Notes: generated from the letters alone by a model not told the origin. 64,000 bases of DNA from Pycnopodia helianthoides (GCA_032158295.1 CM063254.1:1922001-1986000), one strand, 5' to 3'. Shown: positions 52,357 to 63,643, counted from the stretch's first letter. Numbers and translations: made by a program.

Positions 52357-55300
52357 TGCTGCAAGCCATGGGTGCTGCAAGCCATGGTCGCATACCAGGG
52401 GCTGCTGCAAGCCATGGGCTGATGCTGCACCAAAGCATGGCCCTGCTGCAAGCCTGGTGCTCAAGCATGCCAAAAGCATTGAAATCCATGTGCTTGCTGG
52501 CAAGCCATGGGCTGCTTTTATCAAAGCCATGGGCTGATCATGTGCTGAAAGCCAACATGCGCTGCAAGCCATGCTAAGCTGCAATGGGCTGTTTTGCAAG
52601 CCATGGGCTGCTGCAGCCATGGTTGCAAAGGCAGGGCTGCTAGCTTGGGTCTGCTGAAGCCATGGGGTTGCCATGGCTGTGAAGCCATTGAGGCGCCCCT
52701 GAGTCTCCCTTACATGGGCTGCCAACCCATGGCAACTGCTGCAAGCACATGGGCTGTGCAAGCCATGGGCTGCTGAAGCAGAAGAAGTTTTTGCGGGCTT
52801 AATGCCAAGCTGGGCTGCTTGCAAGCATGGGCTGCGCAAGCCATGGGCTGCTGCAAGCCATGGGCTGCTAGCCAAGCCATGGGCGCAAGCAGAAGGGCCC
52901 TAAGGGCTGCTGCAAAGCCATGGGGCCATTGCTCATGTCAAAGCCATGGGCTGCTTTGCAAGCCATGGGCTGCTGCCACAGCCCAAGTATTGGGCTGCTG
53001 GCAATGCTGCAATCTGTGAGGGCTGCTGCAAGCCATGGGCTGCTGCAAGCCATGGGCTGCTGCAAGCCATGGTTTGCTGCAAAGCCATGGGCCCTGCTGC
53101 AAGCCATGGGCTGCTGCAAGCCATGGCTTGCTGCAAGCCATGGGCTGCTGCAAGCCATGGTGCTGGCTTGCAAAGCATGGGCTGCTGCAAGCATGGGCTG
53201 CTGCAAAGCCATGGTGTGCAACTGGGCTGCTGCAAGCCATGGGCTGCTGCAAGCCATGGGCTGCTGAAGCATGGGCTGCTGCAAGCCATGGGCTGCTGCA
53301 AAGCCATGTGAGCAGGGCTGCAAGCCAATGGGTCTGCTGAAGCCATGGGCTGCTGCAAGCCATGGGCTGCTGCAAGCCATGGCTGCTGCAAGCATGGCTG
53401 GCTGCAAGCCATGGGTGCTGAAGCATGGGCTGCTGCAAGCCATGGTGACCCTGCTCTGCAAAGCCATGGGCTGCTGCAAGCCATGGGCTGCTGCAAGCCA
53501 TGGGCTGTGCAAGCATGGGCTGCTGCAAGCCATGGGCCTGCTGCAAGCCATGGGCTGCTCAAGCATTGCTCAAGCATGGCGCTGCAAACCAAGGCTGCTG
53601 CAAGCCATGGGCTGCTGCAAGCCATGGGCTGGGGCTGCAAGCCATGGGCTGCTGCAAGCCATGGGCTGCTGCAAGCCATGGGCTGCTGCAAGCCATGGGC
53701 TGCTGCAAGCCATGGGCCTGCAAGCCATGGCTGCTGCAAGCCATGGGTGCTGCAAGCATGGGCTGCTGCAAGCCATGGGCTGCTGCAAGCCATGGGCTGC
53801 TGCAAGCCATGGGCTGCTGCAAGCCATGGGCTGCTGCAAGCCATGGGCTGCTGCAAGCCATGGGCTGCTGCAAGCCATGGGCTGCTGCAAGCCATGGGCT
53901 GCTGCAAGCCATGGGCTGCTGCAAGCCATGGGCTGCTGCAAGCTGCTTGCAAGCTGGGCTGCTGCAAGCCATGGGCTGCTGCAAGCCATGGGCTGCTGCA
54001 AGCCATGGGCTGCTGCAAGCCATGGGCTGCTGCAGCCATGGGCTGCTGCAAGCCATGGGCTGCTGCAAGCCATGGGCTGCTGCAAGCCATGGGCTGCTGC
54101 AAGCCATGGGCTGCTGCAAGCCATGGGCTGCTGCAAGCCATGGGCTGCTGCAAGCCATGGGCTGCTGCAAGCCATGGGCTGCTGCAAGCCATGGGCTGCT
54201 GCAAGCCATGGGCTGCTGCAAGCCATGGGCTGCTGCAAGCCATGGGCTGCTGCAAGCCATGGGCTGCTGCAAGCCATGGGCTGCTGCAAGCCATGGGCTG
54301 CTGCAAGCCATGGGCTGCTGCAAGCCATGGGCTGCTGCAAGCCATGGGCTGCTGCAAGCCATGGGCTGCTGCAAGCCATGGGCTGCTGCAAGCCATGGGC
54401 TGCTGCAAGCCATGGGCTGCTGCAAGCCATGGGCTGCTGCAAGCCATGGGCTGCTGCAAGCCATGGGCATGTGCAAGCCATGGGCTGCTGCAAGCCATGG
54501 GCTGCTGCAAGCCATGGGCTGCTGCAAGCATGGCTGCTGCAGCCATGGGCTGCTGCAAGCCATGGGCTGCTGCAAGCCATGGGCTGCTGCAAGCCATGGG
54601 CTGCTGCAAGCCATGGGCTGCTGCAAGCCATGGGCTGCTGCAAGCCATGGGCTGCTGCAAGCCATGGGCTGCTGCAAGCCATGGGCTGCTGCAAGCCATG
54701 GGCTGCTGCAAGCCATGGGCTGCTGCAAGCCATGGGCTGCTGCAAGCCATGGGCTGCTGCAAGCCATGGGCTGCTGCAAGCCATGGGCTGCTGCAAGCCA
54801 TGGGCTGCTAAGCCATGGGCTGCTGCAAGCCATGGGCTGCTGCAAGCCATGGGCTGCTGCAAGCCATGGGCTGCTGCAAGCCATGGGCTGCTGCAAGCCA
54901 TGGGCTGCTGCAAGCCATGGGCTGCTGCAAGCCATGGGCTGCTGCAAGCCATGGGCTGCTGCAAGCCATGGGCTGCTGCAAGCCATGGGCTGCTGCAAGC
55001 CATGGGCTGCTGCAAGCCATGGGCTGCTGCAAGCCATGGGCTGCTGCAAGCCATGGGCTGCTGCAAGCCATGGGCTGCTGCAAGCCATGGGCTGCTGCAA
55101 GCCATGGGCTGCTGCAAGCCATGGCTGCTGCAAGCCATGGGCTGCTGCAAGCCATGGGCTGCTGCAAGCCATGGGTGCTGCAGCCATGTGCGAAGCCATG
55201 GGCTGCTGCAAGCCATGGGCTGCTGCAAGCCATGGGCTGCTGCAAGCCATGGGCTGCTGCAACCATGGCTGCGCAAGCCATGGCTGCTGCAAGCCATGGG

Positions 55301-57862
55301 CTGCTGCAAGCAGGCCAATGGGCTGCTGCAAGCCATGGGCTGCTGCAAGCCATGGGCTGCTGCAAGCCATGGGTGCTGCAAGCCATGGGCTGCTGCAAGC
55401 CATGGGCTGCTGCAAGCCATGGGCTGCTGCAAGCCATGGGCTGCTGCAAGCCATGGCTGCTGCAAGCCATGGGCTGCTGCAAGCCATGGGCTGCTGCAAG
55501 CCATGGGCTGCTGCAAGCCATGGGGCTGCTGCAAGCCATGGGCTGCTGCAAGCCATGGGCTGCTGCAAGCCATGGTGCTGCAAGCCATGGGCTGCTGCAA
55601 GCCATGGGCTGCTGCAAGCCATGGGCTGCTGCAAGCCATGGGCTGCTGCAAGCCATGGGCTGCTGCAAGCCATGGGCTGCTGCAAGCCATGGGCTGCTGC
55701 AAGCCATGGGCTGCTGCAAGCCATGGGCTGCAGCCATGGCTGCTGCAAGCCATGGCTGCTGCAAGCCATGGGCTGCTGCAAGCATGGCTGCTGCAAGCCA
55801 TGGGCTGCTGAAGCCATGGGCTGCTGCAAGCCATGGGCTGCTGCAAGCCATGGGCTGCTGCAAGCCATGGGCTGCTGCAAGCCATGGGCTGCTGCAAGCC
55901 ATGGGCTGCTGCAAGCCATGGGCTGCTGCAAGCCATGGGCTGCTGCAAGCCATGGGCTGCTGCAAGCCATGGGCTGCTGCAAGCCATGGGCTGCTGCAAG
56001 CCATGGGCTGCTGCAAGCCATGGGCTGCTGCAAGCCATGGGCTGCTGCAAGCCATGGGCTGCTGCAAAGCCAGGGCTTGCAAGCCATGGGCTGCTGCAAG
56101 CCATGGGCTGCTGCAAGCCATGGGCTGCTGCAAGCCATGGGCTGCTGCAAGCCATGGGCTGCTGCAAGCCATGGGCTGCTGCAAGCCATGGGCTGCTGCA
56201 AGCCATGGGCTGCTGCAAGCCATGGGCTGCTGCATAGCAAGCCATGGGCTGCTGCAAGCCATGGGCTGCTGCAAGCCATGGGCTGCTGCAAGCCATGGGC
56301 TGCTGCAAGCCATGGGCTGCTGCAAGCCATGGGCTGCTGCAAGCCATGGGCTGCTGCAAGCCATGGGCTGCTGCAAGCCATGGGCTGCTGCAAGCCATGG
56401 GCTGCTGCAAGCCATGGGCTGCTGCAAGCCATGGGCTGCTGCAAGCCATGGGCTGCTGCAAGCCATGGGCTGCTGCAAGCCATGGCTGGGCTGCTGCGCA
56501 AGCCATGGGCTGCTGCAAGCCATGGGCTGCTGCAAGCCATGGGCTGCTGCAAGCCATGGGCTGCTGCAAGCCATGGGCTGCTGAAAAGCTCTAGCAGGGG
56601 CTGCTGCAAGCCATGGGCTGCTGCAAGCCATGGGCTGCTGCAAGCCATGGGCTGCTGCAAGCCATGGGCTGCTGCAAGCCATGGGCTGCTGCAAGCCATG
56701 GGCTGCTGCAAGCCATGGCTGCTGCAAGCCATGGGCTGCTGCAAGCCATGGGCTGCTGCAAGCCATGGGCTCGCGCAGCTGCAAGCCATGGGCTGCTGCA
56801 AGCCATGGGCTGCTGCAAGCCATGGGCTGCTGCAAGCCATGGGCTGCTGCAAGCCATGGGCTGCTGCAAGCCATGGGCTGCTGCAAGCCATGGGCTGCTG
56901 CAAGCCATGGGTCTGCTGCAAGCCATGGGCTGCTGCAAGCCATGGGCTGCTGCAAGGCCATGGGCTGCTGCAAGCCATGGGCTGCTGCAAGCCATGGGCT
57001 GCTGCAAGCCATGGGCTGCAGCAAGCCATGGGCTGCTGCAAGCCATGGGCTGCTGCACAAGCCATGGCTGCTGCAAGCCATGGGCTGCTGCAAGCCCATG
57101 GGCTGCTGCAAGCCATGGGCTGTGCAGCCATGGGCTGCTGCAAGCCATGGGCTGCTGCAAGCCATGGGCTGCTGCAAGCCATGGGCTGCTGCAAGCCATG
57201 GGCTGCTGCAAGCCATGGGCTGCTGCAAGCCATGGGCTGCTGCAAGCCATGGGCTGCTGCGCATGGTGCTGCAAGCCATGGGCTGCTGCAAGCCATGGGC
57301 TGCTGCAAGCCATGGGCTGCTGCAAGCCATGGGCTGCTGCAAGCCATGGGCTGCTGCAAGCCATGGGCTGCTGCAAGCCATGGGCTGCTGCAAGCCATGG
57401 GCTGCTGCAAGCCATGGGCTGCGAAGCCATGGCTGCTGCAAGCCATGGGCTGCTGCAAGCCATGGGCTGCTGCAAGCCATGGGCTGCTGCATGTCAAGCC
57501 ATGGGCTGCTGCAAGCCATGGGCTGCTGCAAGCCATGGGCTGCTGCAAGCCATGGGCTGCTGCAAGCCATGGGCTGCTGCAAGCCATGGGCTGCTGCAAG
57601 CCATGGGCTGCTGCAAGCCATGGGCTGCTGCAAGCCATGGGCTGCTGCAAGCCATGGGCTGCTGCAAGCCATGGGCTGCTGCAAGCCATGGGCTGCTGCA
57701 AGCCATGGGCTGCTGCAAGCCATGGGCTGCTGCAAGCCATGGGCTGCTGCAAGCCATGGGCTGCTGCCTGGCTGCTGAAGCCATGGGCTCTGCGCATGGC
57801 TCAAGCCAGCTGCAAGAGGCTGCTGCAAGCCATGGGCTGCTGCAAGCCATGGGCGCTGGCGT
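52357..57862 (+). repeat. 17-bp satellite, block 1 (about 320 copies)
   Basis: Tandem copies of GGGCTGCTGCAAGCCAT. The left edge (52357-53400) is degenerate, with many indels and foreign inserts. From about 53760 to 55100 the copies are almost perfect, and scattered 1-bp indels follow. The unit is 65% GC, has no CpG and no stop codon in any of the six frames, and contains CCATGG, which gives ATG on both strands. Frames up to 1,457 codons (plus) and 1,412 codons (minus) result. The translated repeats are MGCCKPWAAASHGLLQA and MACSSPWLAAAHGLQQP, 17 residues per three units. No promoter, splice sites or codon-level constraint is seen, so it is called non-coding. Confidence 0.97.
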
Positions 57863-57950
57863 TGTTGCTATAAGCCATGGGCTTGATTGTGTCAAAGCTA
57901 TTAACCCAGGTTGCGAACCACTCTACAACCATGTCTCGTCTTCTAGTCAG
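57856..57950. repeat. 3' flank of satellite block 1 (shared module, copy 1)
   Basis: CTGGCGTTGTTGCTAT, TATTAACCCAGGTTGCGAAC + CACTC and TCGTCTTCTAGTCAG occur in this order, as they do after block 2 (59658-59743). The middle holds one stray satellite unit (AAGCCATGGGCTTG). Confidence 0.75.
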
Positions 57951-58030
57951 CTAGGCTCTCACCATCTGCTGCAACCATGTTGCCCCTGAAGTGTCAGCTG
58001 CCGCACAGGCTCACCACCGCTGCTTGATTT

Positions 58031-59662
58031 TGGGCTGCTGCAAGCCATGGGCTGCTGCAAGCCATGGGCTGCTGCAAGCCATGGGCTGCTGCAAGCCATG
58101 GGCTGCTGCAGCCATGGGCTGCTGCAAGCCATGGGCTGCTGCAAGCCATGGGCTGCTGCAAGCCATGGGCTGCTGCAAGCCATGGGCTGCTGCAAGCCAT
58201 GGGCTGCTGCAAGCCATGGGCTGCTGCAAGCCATGGGCTGCTGCAAGCCATGGGCTGCTGCAAGCCATGGGCTGCTGCAAGCCATGGGCTGCTGCAAGCC
58301 ATGGGCTGCTGCAAGCCATGGGCTGCTGCAAGCCATGGGCTGCTGCAAGCCATGGGCTGCTGCAAGCCATGGGCTGCTGCAAGCCATGGGCTGCTGCAAG
58401 CCATGGGCTGCTGCAAGCCATGGGCTGCTGCAAGCCATGGGCTGCTGCAAGCCATGGGCTGCTGCAAGCCATGGGCTGCTGCAAGCCATGGGCTGCTGCA
58501 AGCCATGGGCTGCTGCAAGCCATGGGCTGCTGCAAGCCATGGCTGCTGCAAGCCATGGGCTGCTGCAAGCCATGGGCTGCTGCAAGCATGGGCTGCTGCA
58601 AGCCATGGGCTGCTGCAAGCCATGGGCTGCTGCAAGCCATGGGCTGCTGCAAGCCATGGGCTGCTGCAAGCCATGGGCTGCTGCAAGCCATGGGCTGCTG
58701 CAAGCCATGGGCTGCTGCAAGCCATGGCTGCTGCAAGCCATGGGCTGCTGCAAGCCATGGGCTGCTGCAAGCCATGGGCTGCTGCAAGCCATGGGCTGCT
58801 GCAAGCCATGGGCTGCTGCAAGCCATGGGCTGCTGCAAGCCATGGGCTGCTGCAAGCCATGGGCTGCTGCAAGCCATGGGCTGCTGCAAGCCATGGGCTG
58901 CTGCAAGCCATGGGCTGCTGCAAGCCATGGCTGCTGCAAGCCATGGGCTGCTGCAAGCCATGGGCTGCTGCAAGCCATGGGCTGCTGCAAGCCATGGGCT
59001 GCTGCAAGCCATGGGCTGCTGCAAGCCATGGGCTGCTGCAAGCCATGGGCTGCTGCAAGCCATGGGCTGCTGCAAGCCATGGGCTGCTGCAAGCCATGGG
59101 CTGCTGCAAGCCATGGCTGCTGCAAGCCATGGGCTGCTGCAAGCCATGGGCTGCTGCAAGCCATGGGCTGCTGCAAGCCATGGGCTGCTGCAAGCCATGG
59201 GCTGCTGCAAGCCATGGGCTGCTGCAAGCCATGGGCTGCTGCAAGCCATTGCAAGCATGGCTGCTGCAAGCCATGGCTGCTGCAAGCCATGGGCTGCTGC
59301 AAGCCATGGGCTGCTGCCAAGCCATGGGCTGCTGCAAGCCATGGGCTGCTGCAAGCCATGGGCTGCTGCAAGCCATGGGCTGCTGCAAGCCATGGGCTGC
59401 TGCAAGCCATGGGCTGCTGCAAGCCATGGGCTGCTGCAAGCCATGGGCTGCTGCAAGCCATGGGCTGCTGCAAGCCATGGGCTGCTGCAAGCCATGGGCT
59501 GCTGCAAGCCATGGGCTGCTGCAAGCCATGGGCTGCTGCAAGCCATGGGCTGCTGCAAGCCATGGGCTGCTGCAAGCCATGGTGGCCTGCTGCTGCAAGC
59601 CATGGGCTGCTGCAAGCCATGGGCTGCTGCAAGCCATGGGCTGCTGCAAGCCATGGGCTGGC
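58031..59662 (+). repeat. 17-bp satellite, block 2 (about 96 copies)
   Basis: Same unit and orientation as block 1, with a sharp left edge after TTGATTTT and more uniform copies. 16-bp variants CCATGGCTGC occur at 58537, 58722, 58925, 59111 and 59271, i.e. every 185, 203, 186 and 160 bp. Open in all six frames (541-563 codons). Confidence 0.97.
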
Positions 59663-59743
59663 GTTGTTGCTATGTGGCTTAGTTTTTAGTTAAAAGTATT
59701 AACCCCCAGGTTTCGAACCACTCACCTTTCGTCTTCTAGTCAG
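59658..59743. repeat. 3' flank of satellite block 2 (shared module, copy 2)
   Basis: CTGGCGTTGTTGCTAT, TATTAACCCCCAGGTTTCGA + ACCACTC and TCGTCTTCTAGTCAG, homologous to 57856-57950. On the minus strand GGTTCGAAACC is a B-box-like sequence, so this may be the worn first module of the tRNA-like cluster that follows. Confidence 0.75.
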
Positions 59744-59771
59744 TACCTCTCCCTTTTGCCCTAAGTTACTG

Positions 59772-60970
59772 CCCACCACCACCCTATTTTTTGTTCTATA
59801 TAAAGTAAGTAATTTTTTAATTAAGATGTAAAAAGAAAGTTTTTCTTTCTCTGAGCCAACTCGGATTCGAACCCAGGTCCTGCAATTTGCGTTACCATCA
59901 ACTTTCCACTGCGCTATCTGTTCTCCTCATAAAAAGAGTTCTTTTTTACATTATTTATAAGTAATACACTACCTTTTAAGTTATGTTTTATAAAAACACG
60001 AACATACCAGGATTCGAACCCTGTTTTTTCTGGCTGCCTACATCAACCACCTCCGTTATCCAATTGCTCTAACTGTTCTGCTCATAATAAACGTTTGTTT
60101 TTCTCTATATAGGCCTATAGTATCAAATGTGTTTGATCATCATGTAAAAAGATTGTTTGTTCCCGTTTTTATCTGAACCAAATTGGATTCGAACTAAGGT
60201 CCTGCAATGTGCATAACCACCAACTATCCAGTTGCGCTAATTGTTCTGCTCATAAGAAATGCGTTTTTTCTCAAGTATATAAATAATCATTTTTATTTGA
60301 TTAATGATGATCATGTAAAAATATTTGTTTTCTTTTTTTCTGAGCCACCACCCTCTTTTTTGTTCAATATAAAGTAAAAGTTCTTTTCATGATCGTGTAA
60401 AAAGAAAGTTTGTTCCCTTAGCCAACTCGGATTCGAACCCAGGTCCTGCAATTTGCGTTACCATCAACTTTCCACTGCGCTATCTGTTCTCCTCATAAAA
60501 AGAGTTCTTTTTTACATTATTTATAAGTAATACACTACCTTTTAAGTTATGTTTTATAAAAACACGAACATACCAGGATTCGAACCCTGTTTTTTTTCTG
60601 GCTCCCTACATCAACCACCTCCGTTATCCAATTGCGCTAACTGTTCTGCTCATAATAAACGTTTGTTTTTTCTCTATATAGGCCTATAGTATCAAATGTG
60701 TTTGATCATCATGTAAAAAGATTGTTTGTTCCCGTTTTTATCTGAACCAACTTGGATTCGAACGAAGGTCCTGCAAGGTGCATAACCACCAACTATCAAG
60801 TTGCGCTAACTGTTCTGCTCATAAGAAATGCGTTTTTTCTCTATATAAATAATCATTTTTATTTGATTAATGATGATCATGTAAAAATATTTGTTTTCTT
60901 TTTTTCTGAGCCACCACCCTCTTTTTTTGTTCAATATAAAGTAAAAGTTCTTTTCATGATCGTGTAAGAA
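59772..60970. repeat. 566-bp direct tandem duplication within the tRNA-like cluster
   Basis: CACCACCCTNTTTTTTGTTC starts a unit of about 566 bp that holds three tRNA-like modules. It is repeated from about 60345 and starts a third, quickly diverging time at about 60911. For example GCCAACTCGGATTCGAACC is at 59855, 60421 and 60988. Confidence 0.8.
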
Positions 60971-62540
60971 GAAAGTTTGTTCCCTTAGCCAACTCGGATT
61001 CGAACCAAGGTCCTGCTACTTGTGTTACCATTAACTATCCAGTTGTGCTATTTTTCTGCTAGCAAGAAACGTTTTTCTTTTCTCTATATTCATTATCACG
61101 TATATTTTTTTAACATGTAAAATACCCTTTTTCTTCTCATGTCCGAGCCGAGTTGGATTCGAACACAGGTCCAGCGATGTGCATTACATCAACTATCCAC
61201 TACGCTATCTGTTCTCCTTATAAAAAGAGTTCCTTATTGTATTATTTATAAGTAATACATTACCTTTTAAGTTATATTAACAAAGCACGAACATTCCAGG
61301 ATTCGAACCCGGGTTTTTCTTGTCTCTACATCAACCACCTCCGGTATCCAGATGCGCTTACTGTTATCCGTATCAAATATCTTCTTTATTTTATGTATTA
61401 AATAATGCATTCCCTTTACAGTTTTACAAAAGAAATCACTCAAACCTACCGGGATTCGAACCCGGGTCTTGCAATGTGCACCACCACAACTTGTCCAATT
61501 ACTCTTACTGTTCTACTCATACAATAACACGTTATACCTTTTACGGTTAAAACTCATCCATCCAGATGTTCTAACGGTTCTCCGCGTAAAAAGCCTTCTT
61601 TTTTGAAGATATAAATTACACCTTTATCCTAACTATAACTAAAGATAAACGTGTGAAAAAGAAAGTTTCAGAGCCAACTCGGATTCAAACCCAAGGTCTT
61701 TCAATGTGCATAACCATCAACTATCCAGTTGATCTAACTGTTCTGCTCATATAATAAACGTTTTTGCGCTAACTGTTTCCTTCATAAAAGGTTGTCCTTT
61801 TTTATTTATCATAGAAACCTTACCTTTTAAAGTTTTCTTTGAAAAAAAAACCATACAGGCATTCTAACCCGGTTATTCCGATGTGCACTACCACGACCTT
61901 TCCATTTGCGCTAACTCTTCTACTCATAAGAGGTGCTCCATATTTCAGATACATTAGTTACACGTTACCATTAGTTCGATATAAAATTTAAAAAGAAAGA
62001 AACTATAGCAGCGTTTTTACTGGGTCTGTAGTTTTGCGTTTTTTCACCTATCCAGTTGTGCTAACGGTTCTCCTCGTAAAAAGCTTTCTTATGAATAAGA
62101 AATAGCCTTTTTCTTAAATATTACTTACCTTTAAATATGCAAAATATTCGACCATATCACGATTAGAACCCCGGTCCTGTTCTTTTGTAATATTTGTATC
62201 AATTTAGGCTCAATGTTCTCCACCACGTAAGAAGCGTTCTTTTAAAAGATATCATTACCTATGTAAGTACCTTTATAGTAAGATTTTTAAAAATCCTTCC
62301 ATACCGGGATTTGAACCTTGGTCCAGTGGTTTTGCATTACATAACCTATATCCAGTTGCGCTAACTGTTCTCCGTGTGAAAAGCGTGTTGTTTTTTTAAA
62401 GACATTAATAAATAATACTAAACTACTGTAGAGTAAGATTTTAAAAACATTACCATAGGCCTACTAGGATTCGAACCAGGGTCAGCTCATCTCCATCATG
62501 CAACTTCGCACGGTAGCTATCTGATTTATGCTTCGGAATG
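59836..62540 (-). repeat. Cluster of about 15 degenerate tRNA-like modules
   Basis: Each module, read on the minus strand, has GAACAGNTAGCGCAACTGGA-like sequence (acceptor strand, T8-A9, A-box) and about 50 bases later GGTTCGAATCC (B-box, T-loop). B-boxes lie near 59868, 60015, 60190, 60434, 60582, 60759, 61001, 61160, 61304, 61457, 61686, 61865, 62166, 62312 and 62472. The module at 61452 keeps a perfect T-stem CCGGG/CCCGG, but acceptor stems pair poorly, so these are tRNA pseudogenes or SINE heads and not clearly functional tRNA genes. Spacers of 70-180 bp are AT-rich. Confidence 0.7.
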
Positions 62541-63151
62541 ACTTATTTTCTAACAATTTGTATCTAGAATTTAATATAATGCCGGACATCATACTTCTGG
62601 TTTTACGTTTCTGTTAAAATTGGTTAAGACGGGTTCATTTAAGGGTATGGCCTAATTGTTAAGGTCATGTGCAGCTTTGTTTCGATATACGTAGTGTATG
62701 AAACACACCCATGTTTGGAATTGAAAAATAATTAAGTCTCTAATATTGAAGGGAACAATCAAAGGATATCTATAACTCGTTTTAGTTTTAAAGTGAATTA
62801 AGAGTAAATGCACATTTTGTAATGAATTGATTTGATTTGATTTGATTTGAAACAGTTCATTATAATTAGATCATCGCAACCAACAGCTGAATTGCGGCAA
62901 AAATACATAAAAGGTTGTACTCAAAAATTGTGCATAACAAAAGGCTTAAAACGAGAGCAAACAAAACCAATAAAAACATAAGCTAGTAACAAGATTTGCC
63001 TTTACAACGTTAATAAAGAAAAACTTATGAACTTTAAAAATAGATACGTTGAGAACATTTTCTTGTTGACATTTAAATTATCAAGGGTGGGGACTGGAAG
63101 AACATCAGTTGTATCTAAATCTTACAAATATGAAGACACTAAATACAAGAA
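62541..63151. other. AT-rich non-coding stretch
   Basis: Only a short TTGATTTGATTTGATTTGAT simple repeat near 62825 is notable. Confidence 0.4.
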
Positions 63152-63643
63152 GTACATGGTCTACGATGTGTTTCAGATGACTTGCACTTCGAATAAATTA
63201 CCACGGCGACAAGAAATGGTTTTGGGAAAACTTCTTAAAAAATAAAATAGATTCAGCCGTTGCAAACTATTTAAAACCGATCTTCGGTAAAAATCGCAAC
63301 ATTTGTAATGGCCTCGTGTTTTGACACCATATAGTAGAGTCTTTCTCAAAGGATAATGACAACAACGCATACATAGGCCTACAAGTTAGTGTACTATGTA
63401 CATGGTCTACGATGTGTTTCAGATGACTTGCACTTCGAATAAATTACCACGGCGACAAGAAATGGTTTTGGGAAAACTTCTTAAAAAATAAAATAGAATC
63501 AGCCGCTGCAAATTATTTAAAACCGATCTTTGGTAAAAATCGCAACATTTGTAATGGCCTCGTGTTTTGACACCATATAGTAGAGTCTTTCTCAAAGGAT
63601 AATGACAACAACGCATGCATAGATCTACAAGTTAGTGTACAAT
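63152..63643. repeat. 246-bp tandem duplication
   Basis: GTACATGGTCTACGATGTGT starts at 63152 and again at 63398; the two copies differ at only a few bases (for example GCCGTTGCAAAC versus GCCGCTGCAAAT). The matching 65-codon minus frames in each copy are products of the duplication. Confidence 0.85.

Noticed and set aside
52357..59662. CRISPR array
   Set aside because: Units are contiguous 17-mers with no unique spacers, in a eukaryotic genome.
53271..59693. Giant open frames (540-1,457 codons) in all six frames as protein genes
   Set aside because: They follow from a stop-free 17-bp unit. One-base indels are frequent and neutral with respect to frame, no splice or promoter structure is visible, and both strands are equally open.
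59836..62540. Functional tRNA gene cluster
   Set aside because: Acceptor and D-stems pair poorly, anticodon loops are irregular and no Pol III terminators are consistently placed; called tRNA-like only.
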